Source: CAVPEW01 sp050247895
GTDB taxonomy: Bacteria > Actinomycetota > Acidimicrobiia > Acidimicrobiales > VFJN01
Length of the DNA: 19,635 nt
Assembly (NCBI GenBank): GCA_050247895.1
Contig: JBFWTJ010000026.1
Coordinates: forward strand, 1 to 19,635
Reading direction: 5' to 3'
Below, one piece after another: positions 6,823 to 14,185 of the stretch. The notes below the pieces were generated by a model. The model did no database searches, was not told the origin of the DNA, and worked only from the letters and a program-made list of their open reading frames with translations. Numbering within the stretch: the stretch's first letter is position 1; every line of letters begins with the position of its first letter. The position numbers and the translations under genes were made by a program.

Positions 6823-9477
6823 TCAGAGGCGGCGGACCGAGGGCTGGGGGTCGCGGGCCCGCTCGGTCAGCTGCACCCGGGCGTCGACCACCACCGCCCC
6901 GTCGGCGCCGACCACGATGGGGTCGAGCTCGACCACCTCCACCTCGGGGACCTGCTCGACCAACGCCGACACCCGGACCAGCAGCTCCTGGAGGCAGACC
7001 CGGGCCGGCTCGTCGAGGACCGCGGCCAGGTGGGAGCCGTCGACCAGGCGCCGGGCGTCGAGGTCGGTCACCGGCAGCACCTGGATGCCCGACGTCGGGT
7101 CGAGCACGCCGGCCGCGCCCCCGGCCCGCACCGACAGCACCGGCCCGACGATGTCGTTGGGGGCGATGACGATCCCCACGTCGACCCCGGGGTCGACCAT
7201 CTCCTGCACCACCGCGGGCGCCACCCGCGAGCCCAACCGCTCGGCCATCAGCGCCCACGACCAGTCCAGGGCCGAACCGCCGTGGAGGTCCAGGGCCACC
7301 CCGGCGGCCACGGTCTTGGCCAGCTTGTCCCGCCCGGCGGCCTTGAGCGCAACCGGCCAGCCGATCTCGTTGCCCGCCACCACCGCCGCGCCCGGGTCGC
7401 CCACCACCACCGTGCGGGCCGAGCGGATGCCGACCGCGTCGAGCAGGGGCTGGGCCGCGACCAGGTCGAGGCGCACCCTGCGCCCACCGGCCGCGGCCAG
7501 GCGCCGGGCCACCTCGGCCTGCGCCGCGGCGACCACCTCGTCGTCGAGGCGCACCAGCTCGCCCTCGGGCCGCGCCCGCCAACGCCCGTAGGCCGCGGCC
7601 CGGCCCAGGGCCAGCGCGGCCGAGTCGACCGCGCCGTACACGGGCAGGACGACCTCGGGCGTCACGCCCAGCTCGATGGGGTGGCGGCCGAACACGCAGG
7701 CGGCCAGGGGCTTGGTCCGGTCGACCGCGGCCACCGCGGCCACCGCGTCGATGACCTCGTCGTGGCGGGCGCCCAGGCCCGGCGAGTAGACGACCAGGAC
7801 CGAGTCGACCCCCGGGTCGGCCAGCAGCGCCTCGACGGCCCGGGCGAAGTGCTCGGCGCCGGCCTCCAGGCCGAGGTCGACCGGGTTGGCCGACGGGCGG
7901 GCCGACGGCGCGGCGACCTCGTCGAGCACCCAGCGGGCGGCCGGGCCGGGCTCGGCCAGCACCAGGCCGGCCTCCACGCAGGCGTCGGCGACGAGGGCCT
8001 GGGAGCCGCCGGGGTTGCCCACGATGGCGACCCGCCGCCCCGGGGGCACCGGTTGGTGGACCAGGAGGCGGGTGACGTCGAGGAGCTGGGACAGGGTCCG
8101 CACCCCGATGACGCCCGTCTGCTCGAGCAGCACGTCGGCGGGCATCTCCGCGCCGCGGCTCGTGCCCAGGCCGGCCCGCACCGCCACCACCGGCTTGGCC
8201 CGGGCCACCCGGCGGGCGATGCGGCTGAAGCGCCGCGGGTTGCCGAACGACTCGATGTACATGCCGACCACGTCGGTCCGCTCGTCGGTCTCCCAGTACT
8301 GGAGCAGGTCGTTGCCCGACACGTCGGCGCGGTTGCCCAGGGCCACGAAGGACGAGATGCCGAGCTGGAGGGCGCTGGCCTGGTCGACGATGGCCGCGCC
8401 GACCATCCCCGACTCGGACAGCAGGGCGAACCGCCCGGGCAGGGCGTCGAGGCGGGCGAAGGTGGCGTGGACCCGCACGTCGGGGGCGGTGTTGACCATG
8501 CCCAGGCTGGCCGGGCCGAGCATGCGCATCCCGAAGCGGCGCACGATCCGCAGGGCCTCTGCCTCCAGCGCCGCGCCCTCGCCGCCCTGCTCGGCGAACC
8601 CGGCCGACAGGACGATGGCACCGTAGACCCCCTTGCGCCCGCACTCCTCCAGGGCCGCGGGCACGGACGCGGCGGGCACGACGATGACCGCGACGTCGAT
8701 GGGCTCGTCGATGTCGGCGATGCTGGCCACGGCCCGGACGCCGCTCACGTGCCGGGCCAGGGCGTTGACCGGCCACACCGGACCCTCGAAGCCGGCGCCG
8801 AGCAGGTGGCGGAACACCTCGTGGCCCAGGGTGCCCGGCCGGCGGCTGGCCCCGATGACCGCGATGGAGCGGGGCGAGAGCAGCCGCTCGACCGCGACGG
8901 CCGCGGCCCGCTGGGCCCGGGCCTCGATGGCCAGCTCGGCGTCGGTGGTCGGCTGGAGGTCGAGGTTCACCTCGACCACCCCGTCCGAGTAGCGGCTGGC
9001 CACCGAGAACCCGGCCTGGGTGAACACCCCCAGCATCCGGCGGTTGTCGGGCAGGACGCTCGCCGTGAAGCGGGTGATGCCGACCTCGCGGGCTCGGGCC
9101 GCCAGGTGCTCGAGCAGCACGGTGGCCATGCCCCGGCCGTGGTGGGCGTCGTCCACGAAGAACGCCACCTCGGCCTCCCGCCGGGTCTGCCACCGGTCGT
9201 AGCGGGCGATGCCGACCAGCTGGCCGTCCCGCTCGGCCACCAGCGCCATCCGGTCGACGTAGTCGACGTTGGTGAAGTGCTCGACGTCGGCGTCGCTCAG
9301 CTCGGGCCGGGGGCTGAAGAACCGGAAGTAGATGCTCTCGGGCGACTGGCGGGCGTGGAACTGCCGGATGCGGTCGCCGTCGTCGGGCCGGATCGGCCGG
9401 ACGCGCACGGTGCCGCCGTCGCTGAGCACGACGTCGGCCTCCCAGGTGGCGGGGTAGCCCTCCGGCGCCACGGTCAT
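6823..9477 (-). CDS. GNAT plus NDP-forming acyl-CoA synthetase-like protein (Pat-type lysine acyltransferase)
   Basis: This protein of 884 residues has an N-terminal GNAT acetyltransferase domain (about 20-170; acetyl-CoA loop HHGRGMATVLLEHL at 112-125). Next come a CoA-binding Rossmann domain (about 195-320; SIAVIGASRRPGTLG), succinyl-CoA-ligase-like domains (about 345-640; LLSESGMVG, SFVALGNRADVSGNDLL), and a C-terminal ATP-grasp domain (about 650-870; EIGWPVALKAAG). True ADP-forming synthetases have a catalytic His in an SSHTG(A) block after the 'KPVVxxKxGR' strand. Here that stretch (429-460) reads VVAVRAGLGTSRGAEMPADV and lacks the block. This suggests a regulatory acyltransferase that senses acyl-CoA, like the Streptomyces lividans enzyme with N-terminal GNAT that inactivates acyl-CoA synthetases. 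The neighbourhood is rich in acyl-CoA enzymes. Start at ATG 9477, probably leaderless. Confidence 0.9.
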   Translation of the reverse strand: MTVAPEGYPATWEADVVLSDGGTVRVRPIRPDDGDRIRQFHARQSPESIYFRFFSPRPELSDADVEHFTNVDYVDRMALVAERDGQLVGIARYDRWQTRREAEVAFFVDDAHHGRGMATVLLEHLAARAREVGITRFTASVLPDNRRMLGVFTQAGFSVASRYSDGVVEVNLDLQPTTDAELAIEARAQRAAAVAVERLLSPRSIAVIGASRRPGTLGHEVFRHLLGAGFEGPVWPVNALARHVSGVRAVASIADIDEPIDVAVIVVPAASVPAALEECGRKGVYGAIVLSAGFAEQGGEGAALEAEALRIVRRFGMRMLGPASLGMVNTAPDVRVHATFARLDALPGRFALLSESGMVGAAIVDQASALQLGISSFVALGNRADVSGNDLLQYWETDERTDVVGMYIESFGNPRRFSRIARRVARAKPVVAVRAGLGTSRGAEMPADVLLEQTGVIGVRTLSQLLDVTRLLVHQPVPPGRRVAIVGNPGGSQALVADACVEAGLVLAEPGPAARWVLDEVAAPSARPSANPVDLGLEAGAEHFARAVEALLADPGVDSVLVVYSPGLGARHDEVIDAVAAVAAVDRTKPLAACVFGRHPIELGVTPEVVLPVYGAVDSAALALGRAAAYGRWRARPEGELVRLDDEVVAAAQAEVARRLAAAGGRRVRLDLVAAQPLLDAVGIRSARTVVVGDPGAAVVAGNEIGWPVALKAAGRDKLAKTVAAGVALDLHGGSALDWSWALMAERLGSRVAPAVVQEMVDPGVDVGIVIAPNDIVGPVLSVRAGGAAGVLDPTSGIQVLPVTDLDARRLVDGSHLAAVLDEPARVCLQELLVRVSALVEQVPEVEVVELDPIVVGADGAVVVDARVQLTERARDPQPSVRRL

Positions 9478-9483
9478 GGCCCG

Positions 9484-9489
9484 ACGCTA
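9484..9489 (-). promoter_or_regulatory. -10 box for leaderless GNAT/synthetase-like gene
   Basis: On the - strand TAGCGT is followed by six bases, CGGGCC, then the ATG at 9477. This TANNNT spacing puts transcription start at the A of ATG. No Shine-Dalgarno exists in those six bases. The oppositely directed box at 9514-9519 lies only 24 bases away, so the two promoters must overlap. Confidence 0.5.
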
Positions 9490-9513
9490 CAGGGGCGCCT
9501 CCGGGGCCGGCGG

Positions 9514-9519
9514 TAGGGT
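9514..9519 (+). promoter_or_regulatory. -10 box for leaderless metallopeptidase-like gene
   Basis: TAGGGT is followed by CGGGCC and then the GTG at 9526, the same spacer sequence and length as on the opposite strand. Initiation would fall at the start codon. The -35 region of this promoter would lie on or beside the -10 box of the divergent gene. Confidence 0.5.
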
Positions 9520-9525
9520 CGGGCC

Positions 9526-10953
9526 GTGCGGAGGACCCGATGGGCGGTGGCGCTGGTCGTGCTCGCCTCGCTGGCGGCCGGGGCGTGCGCGACCGAGGTC
9601 GACCTGGCCGACATCGCCCGTGACCCGGTGGTCGTCGACGACGACGGCAAGATCGACCCCGACGAGGGCAGCGGCCGGGACGACGACGACCCCGACGAGC
9701 GCGACCTGACCCCCGAGGACGTCGTCGAGGCCGCCCTGGACGACGTCGTCGCCTTCTGGGAGGGCACGTACCCCGACGTCTACGGCGGGCGCCTGGCGCC
9801 CCTGGCCGGCGGCTTCCACGCCTACGGCCCCGGGACCGACGTGCCGCCCTGCGAACCGGGCCTGACCTACGAGGACATCGCCGGGAACGCCTTCTACTGC
9901 CCGCCCTCGGACCTCATCGCCTGGGACCTTCCCGGCCTGGTCGAGCCGCTGTTCGAGCAGTTCGGCGCCTTCACCATCGGCATCGTCATGGCCCACGAGT
10001 TCGGCCACGCCGTGCAGGCCCGGGCCGAGGTGTCCGGCGACACGATCATGATCGAGCTCCAGGCCGACTGCTTCGCCGGGGCGTGGAGCGGCGACGTGCG
10101 CGACGGCGGCTCGGCCCACTTCGAGGTCGACGTCGAGGACCTCGACCTGGCCGTGGCCGGCTTCCTGGAGCTGCGGGACGGCCTCGGGACCCTGGCCTCG
10201 GACCCGCTGGCCCACGGCACGGGCTTCGACCGGGTCGCCGCCTTCCAGGACGGCTTCGAGCACGGCCCGGACCGCTGCGCCGAGTACCCCGACCTCTACG
10301 ACCGAGGCGAGCTGGTCGTGGTCGAGATCCCCTTCGGCAGCCAGCAGGACCTCATCAACGAGGGCAACCTCGACGTCGAGACCCTCCTCCCCCTGGCGCT
10401 GACCAACCTCGACGCCTTCTTCGCCGAGCTGGTCGACGAGCAGGGCGGGACCTGGACGCCGGTGGGCGACGGCGTGCTGCTCTACGACCCGGCCGTGGAC
10501 GAGGTGGGCTGCGGCGACGACACCTTCTCGGAGGAGGAGGCCGAGCTGGGCAGCTTCTACTGCGTGGACGACGACGTGATCGCCCTCGACATCGCCAACC
10601 TCGGGCCCCAGCTCTACGAGATCGGCGACTTCGCCCTGGTCGTCGAGCTGGCCCGGCTCTACGCCGTCCGGGCCCAGGTGCTGCTCGGCGTGGACGCCCC
10701 GGCCGACGACGAGCTGCTCCACGCCGACTGCCTGACCGGCGTCTACTCGGCGGCGACGTTCCTCGAGGCCATCCCGGTCCCCGACGCCGACAAGCTGGTC
10801 CTGTCCCCCGGCGACCTCGACGAGGCCATCATCGCCTTCCTGGCCTACGGCAACGCCGGCCACGACTCGTCGGTCTCGGCGTTCACCCGCACCGACGCCT
10901 TCAAGGACGGCTTCCTCGACGGCGTCGACGCCTGCGACCGGCTGACCGGCTGA
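9526..10953 (+). CDS. Exported YpfJ-like zinc metallopeptidase with a dead duplicate domain
   Basis: The product of 475 residues starts with a signal peptide (MRRTRW, then a hydrophobic stretch to AAGAC21). Cys21 sits in a weak lipobox, so it may be a lipoprotein. An Asp-rich low-complexity segment (36-61) follows. Residues about 66-251 resemble the putative neutral zinc metallopeptidase family: HEFGH at 157-161 with the probable third ligand E177 in ELQADCFAGAW. Residues about 285-470 repeat the same fold: FYC at 124 and 345, ADC at 180 and 400, and AFQDGF at 239-244 matches AFKDGF at 458-463. In the second copy HEFGH becomes LARLY (375-379) and E177 becomes L397, so zinc ligands and catalytic Glu are lost while four cysteine positions persist. 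Substrate is unknown. Start GTG 9526 fits the leaderless promoter. Confidence 0.85.
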   Translation: MRRTRWAVALVVLASLAAGACATEVDLADIARDPVVVDDDGKIDPDEGSGRDDDDPDERDLTPEDVVEAALDDVVAFWEGTYPDVYGGRLAPLAGGFHAYGPGTDVPPCEPGLTYEDIAGNAFYCPPSDLIAWDLPGLVEPLFEQFGAFTIGIVMAHEFGHAVQARAEVSGDTIMIELQADCFAGAWSGDVRDGGSAHFEVDVEDLDLAVAGFLELRDGLGTLASDPLAHGTGFDRVAAFQDGFEHGPDRCAEYPDLYDRGELVVVEIPFGSQQDLINEGNLDVETLLPLALTNLDAFFAELVDEQGGTWTPVGDGVLLYDPAVDEVGCGDDTFSEEEAELGSFYCVDDDVIALDIANLGPQLYEIGDFALVVELARLYAVRAQVLLGVDAPADDELLHADCLTGVYSAATFLEAIPVPDADKLVLSPGDLDEAIIAFLAYGNAGHDSSVSAFTRTDAFKDGFLDGVDACDRLTG

Positions 10954-11004
10954 CCGGCTGACCGGCTGACCGGCTGACCGGCTGACCGGCTGACCGGCTG
11001 ACCG
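10941..11004 (+). repeat. Eight perfect copies of an 8-bp unit at a stop codon
   Basis: GCTGACCG is repeated eight times without a mismatch. The metallopeptidase stop (TGA 10951-10953) lies in the second copy. Because 8 is not a multiple of 3, the array provides TGA codons in all three forward frames. Copy-number change would not alter the protein, since the stop needs only the first two copies. It separates the peptidase gene from the cobalamin riboswitch. Confidence 0.95.
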
Positions 11005-11064
11005 GGAGGCTCGCCGGGCCCGGTCGTCCCGGGTTCGGGAAGGCCGGTCCGGGCGGCCCCGTGC

Positions 11065-11070
11065 TACCTT
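11065..11070 (+). promoter_or_regulatory. Possible -10 box for the cobalamin operon
   Basis: TACCTT fits TANNNT and lies just before the riboswitch core, which would start the transcript near 11077. However CTTCGC at 11068-11073 could pair with GCGAAG at 11089-11094 as a riboswitch stem, which would need an earlier start. The two readings conflict, so this is a weak call. Confidence 0.25.
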
Positions 11071-11185
11071 CGCCGGACCCGCCGCGCAGCGAAGTCCGGT
11101 GAGAACCCGGCGCTGTCCCGCAACTGTGAACCGTCCGCACCGTGCGGTCGGTGAGCCAGGTCGCCTGGGCGCCGGGATCGGATCA
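11065..11185 (+). promoter_or_regulatory. Cobalamin (B12) riboswitch
   Basis: Three conserved blocks occur in the right order: AAGTCCGGTGAGAACCCGG (11092-11110), GCTGTCCCGCAACTGTGA (11112-11129, containing the B12-box-like core), and GTGAGCCAGGTCGCCTGG (11151-11168). They match the adenosylcobalamin/cobalamin aptamer family. A CTTCGC/GCGAAG stem (11068-11073 with 11089-11094) may belong to the 5' arm. The aptamer sits 80-170 bases upstream of the btuF-like start, so it should repress B12 uptake and adenosylation genes when cobalamin is abundant. Ends are approximate. Confidence 0.93.
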
Positions 11186-11233
11186 CGGGCTCTCGAGGAT
11201 GGAGCGATTCGAACCGCGCCGGCGGCGTGGCCG

Positions 11234-11266
11234 ATCGACACCTCGGATGCGGAGGAGGGTGTCGAT
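11234..11266 (+). promoter_or_regulatory. Start-codon-sequestering hairpin, likely riboswitch expression platform
   Basis: ATCGACACC (11234-11242) is the exact reverse complement of GGTGTCGAT (11258-11266). The 3' arm covers the first two bases of the ATG at 11265, and the 15-base loop holds most of the GGAGGAGG Shine-Dalgarno (11251-11258). Formation of this hairpin would block translation. CCGATC (11231-11236) can instead pair with GATCGG (11176-11181) next to the aptamer, a possible anti-sequestering alternative. Confidence 0.65.
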
Positions 11267-12248
11267 GGAGGCAGGTTCGGGACGGCGGTCGCTGGCGGTG
11301 GCGCTCCTCGCCCTCACCGCGCTGGTGGCCTGCGGGGCCGACGACGACGCCGGTCCGAGCCCGGCGGACGGTGGCTCGTCGTCGACCTCCTCGTCGACGA
11401 CGACCACCACGGCGCCCGACGAGGGCTTCCCGGTGACGGTGACCGGGGCCAACGGCGAGGTGGCGATCGCCGCCCGGCCCGAGCGCATCGTGGTCCTGTC
11501 GCCCTCGCTCACCGAGTCGGTGTTCGCGGTGGGCGCGGGCGACCAGGTGGTGGCGGTGGACGCCGACTCGGACCACCCGGCCGGCGCGCCGGTCACCGAC
11601 CTCTCCTCGTTCCGGCCCAACGTCGAGGCCATCGGCCGCCTCGAGCCCGACCTGGTCCTGGTGGCCCGGGACCGCGACGACCTCGTGGCCACGCTGGCGA
11701 CGGTGGGGATCCCGGCCCTGGTGCTGCCCAGCGCCCGCGACCTGGACCAGGTCTACGCCCAGATCGAGGTGATCGGCGCCGCCACCGGGCACCGGAGCGC
11801 GGCCGAGGATCTGGCCGCGTCCATGCGGGAGGAGGTCGACGCCCAGCTGGCCCGGGTGCCCGCCTCGGTCGCGGGCGACACCTACTTCTACGAGGTGAGC
11901 GCCGACCTCCACACCGCCACCTCGGACACCTTCGTCGGGTCGATCCTGGACCACGTCGGCCTGGTCAGCATCGCGGAGGGCGTCGACCCCGCCGCGGGAG
12001 CGTTCCCCCAGCTCAACGCGGAGCGGGTCCTCGAGGCCGACCCCGACCACATCTTCCTGGCCCACGCCGACGGCTCGGTCCCCGCCCCGGCCGAGGTCGC
12101 GGCCCGGCCCGGCTGGGCCACCCTGGGCGCGGTGGCCGGCGGCCGGATCACCGCCCTGGACACCGACGTGGCCTCGCGCTGGGGGCCCAGGGTCGTCGAG
12201 CTGGTCACCGCGCTGGCCGACGCACTGGCCGGCGACGAGGGCCGGTGA
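11265..12248 (+). CDS. btuF: Cobalamin ABC transporter substrate-binding lipoprotein (BtuF-like)
   Basis: The product of 327 residues is a helical-backbone periplasmic-binding-type protein expected to deliver cobalamin or a corrinoid to the BtuCD-like importer. It has a basic N-terminus, a hydrophobic segment and a good lipobox LVAC with Cys23, then a Ser/Thr-rich tether (about 38-50). The binding domain begins at RPERIVVLSPSLTESVFAVG, typical of BtuF/FepB-like proteins, and includes FRPNVEAIGRLEPDLVLV. The ATG at 11265 is chosen for its GGAGGAGG site six bases upstream and for the correctly placed signal peptide. In-frame upstream starts at 11142 and 11199 lie in the riboswitch leader. Cobalamin specificity is inferred from the riboswitch and from cobO downstream; a siderophore protein is less likely. 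Confidence 0.92.
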   Translation: MEAGSGRRSLAVALLALTALVACGADDDAGPSPADGGSSSTSSSTTTTTAPDEGFPVTVTGANGEVAIAARPERIVVLSPSLTESVFAVGAGDQVVAVDADSDHPAGAPVTDLSSFRPNVEAIGRLEPDLVLVARDRDDLVATLATVGIPALVLPSARDLDQVYAQIEVIGAATGHRSAAEDLAASMREEVDAQLARVPASVAGDTYFYEVSADLHTATSDTFVGSILDHVGLVSIAEGVDPAAGAFPQLNAERVLEADPDHIFLAHADGSVPAPAEVAARPGWATLGAVAGGRITALDTDVASRWGPRVVELVTALADALAGDEGR

Positions 12249-13378
12249 GCCCAGCGGCCCCCGCCGGCGCGGACCGCGACCGGCCCGACGACCCCGACCC
12301 GCCGGCCGGAAGGACCGGCGCGACGGCGGCACGGGCGGCAGCCCGGCACCCGACCCGGTTGGCACCGGGCTCGCTGGTGGCCGCCGCGGCCGGCGTGGGG
12401 GTGTCCGTGGCGGTGGCCACCGCGTTCGGCGCGGTCGGCGTCGCCCCGCTCGACGCCCTCGCCGTGCTGGCCGACCGGCTCCCGGGGGTGAACGCCGGCC
12501 ACGACGTGTCGCCCACCGTGGCCGCCATCGTCGTCGACGTGCGGTTCCCCCGGGTCCTGCTCGCCGCCCTGGTCGGCGCGGTCCTGGCCACCGCCGGCGG
12601 CGCCTACCAGGCCACCTTCCGCAACCCGCTGGCCGACCCCTACCTGCTCGGGGTGGCCTCGGGCGCCGGGCTGGGCGTGACCGTCGCGCTCACCGAGACC
12701 GGCGCGGACCTGGGTGCCACCGGCCTCGGGGTCACCGCGGCGGCCTTCGTCGGCGCGCTCGGCGCGGTGGGACTCGCCTACGCGCTGGGCACCAGCGCCG
12801 GCGGGCGGTCGGGACCGTCGCTGATCCTGGCCGGCGTCGCCGTGTCGGCGCTGTGCGGGGCGCTCCAGGCCCTGCTCCTCCAGCGCGACGACGAGGCGGT
12901 CCGCGACGTCTACTCCTGGCTCCTGGGGCGGTTCAACGCCGCAGGCTGGGACGAGCTCGGGGACCTGGCCCCGTTCGCCGCGGTGGCCCTCGTGGTCCTG
13001 CTGGCCACGGCCCGCCGCCTGGACCTGCTCGCGCTGGGCGACGACGAGGCCCGGTCGCTGGGCGTCGACCCCGGCCGGCTGCGCCTGCTCGTCGTGGTCA
13101 CTGCCACGCTGGCCACCGCGGCCGCCGTGGCGGTCGGCGGGCTGATCGGCTTCGTCGGGATCGTCGTCCCCCACGCCCTGCGCCTGCGGGTGGGGCCGAG
13201 CTACCGGCGCATCCTGCCCCTGGCCGTGGCCGGTGGCGCGGCCTTCCTCTGCCTGGCCGACCTCGGCGCCCGGACGTTGCTCGCCCCGGCCGAGGTCCCC
13301 ATCGGCGTGCTCACCGCCGTCGCCGGGGCTCCCTTCTTCCTGATCCTGCTGCGCACCTCCCGGGTGAGGGGGGCCTGA
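12245..13378 (+). CDS. btuC: Cobalamin ABC transporter permease (BtuC/FecCD family)
   Basis: This 377-residue multi-pass membrane protein forms the import channel with BtuF and BtuD. Family hallmarks are RFPRVLLAALVGAVLATAGG, YQATFRNPLADPYLLGVASG, VYSWLLGRFN and GLIGFVGIVVPHALRL. The last includes the cytoplasmic loop region that contacts the ATPase. Roughly eight to ten hydrophobic segments are visible. An N-terminal stretch of about 45 residues is Pro/Arg/Ala-rich and not part of the family core. The GTG at 12245 overlaps the btuF stop in a GTGA arrangement with GAGGG just upstream, which implies translational coupling. Confidence 0.93.
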   Translation: MSPAAPAGADRDRPDDPDPPAGRTGATAARAAARHPTRLAPGSLVAAAAGVGVSVAVATAFGAVGVAPLDALAVLADRLPGVNAGHDVSPTVAAIVVDVRFPRVLLAALVGAVLATAGGAYQATFRNPLADPYLLGVASGAGLGVTVALTETGADLGATGLGVTAAAFVGALGAVGLAYALGTSAGGRSGPSLILAGVAVSALCGALQALLLQRDDEAVRDVYSWLLGRFNAAGWDELGDLAPFAAVALVVLLATARRLDLLALGDDEARSLGVDPGRLRLLVVVTATLATAAAVAVGGLIGFVGIVVPHALRLRVGPSYRRILPLAVAGGAAFLCLADLGARTLLAPAEVPIGVLTAVAGAPFFLILLRTSRVRGA

Positions 13379-13381
13379 GAC

Positions 13382-14185
13382 GTGACGCGCCCGGCGGTCT
13401 ACGCGACCGACCTCGTGGTCCGGGCCGGGCGACGGGTCCTGCTCGGCCCGACCGAGCTGACCGTGGGCCGGGGCGACTGGCTCAACGTCATCGGTCCCAA
13501 CGGGGCGGGCAAGTCGACCCTGCTGCGGGCCGTGGCCGGGTTGGTGCCCCACTCGGGCCGGATCGAGCTCGACGGCACGCCCCTGGCCCGCCTCGACCTG
13601 CGGGCCCGGAGCCGCCACGTCGGCTACGTGCCCCAGAGCCCGGCCACCCCGACGGGGATGACCGTGGCCCAGTACGTGCTGCTCGGCCGGTCCCCCCACA
13701 TCGGGCGGTTCGGCGCCGAGAGCGCCCACGACCTGGCCCGGCTCGACGCCGCGCTCGACGAGCTCGGCCTGGGCGAGCTGTCCGAGCGGACGCTGGAGAC
13801 CCTGTCGGGCGGCGAGCGGCAGCGGGCCACGATCGCCCGGGCGCTGGCCCAGGAGCCCGCCCTCCTCCTGCTCGACGAGCCCACCTCGGCCCTCGACGTG
13901 GGCCACGAGCAGGAGGTCCTCGAGCTGGTCGACCGGCTCCGCCGCGACCGGGGCCTGACCGTCGTGTCGACCATGCACGACCTGACCCTGGCCGCCCAGT
14001 ACGGCGAGCAGCTCGTCCTGCTCGCCGGGGGCCGGATCGTCGCCGAGGGCCCTCCGGTCCAGGTGCTCACCGGCACCCAGATCGAGGCCCACTACGGCGC
14101 CCGCGTCGAGGTCATCCGCCACCGCGGCCACCCGGTCGTGGTCCCCCTCCGCCCCGAACCAGGAGGCCCCCGTGCCCGAACGTGA
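13382..14185 (+). CDS. btuD: Cobalamin ABC transporter ATP-binding protein (BtuD-like)
   Basis: The 267-residue ATPase powers the importer from the cytoplasmic face. All ABC motifs are intact: Walker A GPNGAGKST (38-46), Q-loop Q85 in YVPQSP, signature LSGGERQR (141-148), Walker B LLLLDEP (161-167), D-loop SALD, and switch H199 in TMHD. The HmuV/FecE/BtuD subfamily is indicated by the gene order binding protein, permease, ATPase. The GTG start lies three bases after the btuC stop. Its 3' end overlaps cobO by 14 bases. Confidence 0.95.
   Translation: MTRPAVYATDLVVRAGRRVLLGPTELTVGRGDWLNVIGPNGAGKSTLLRAVAGLVPHSGRIELDGTPLARLDLRARSRHVGYVPQSPATPTGMTVAQYVLLGRSPHIGRFGAESAHDLARLDAALDELGLGELSERTLETLSGGERQRATIARALAQEPALLLLDEPTSALDVGHEQEVLELVDRLRRDRGLTVVSTMHDLTLAAQYGEQLVLLAGGRIVAEGPPVQVLTGTQIEAHYGARVEVIRHRGHPVVVPLRPEPGGPRART

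Noticed and set aside
7030..9516. 828-codon + strand open frame opposite the GNAT/synthetase-like gene
   Set aside because: The translation is repetitive His/Gly/Arg-rich. All conserved motifs lie on the - strand.
10941..11004. CRISPR-like array or phase-variable coding repeat
   Set aside because: The units are 8 bases with no spacers, so it is not CRISPR. The stop codon lies within the first two copies, so gain or loss of units does not change the protein.
9487..11241. - strand open frame with SAGQPVSR repeats
   Set aside because: The apparent peptide repeat is only the 8-bp DNA array read backwards; the rest is antisense to the peptidase and the riboswitch.
11142..11264. Upstream in-frame starts for the btuF-like gene (GTG 11142, ATG 11199)
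   Set aside because: They fall in the riboswitch or its expression platform and would bury the signal peptide behind about 20-40 charged residues. ATG 11265 has GGAGGAGG and a proper lipoprotein signal.
11099..12244. Extension of the btuC frame upstream to make a 759-residue protein
   Set aside because: That part is btuF in another frame, Gly/Arg-rich and unconserved. The GTG at 12245 overlaps the btuF stop with a ribosome site.
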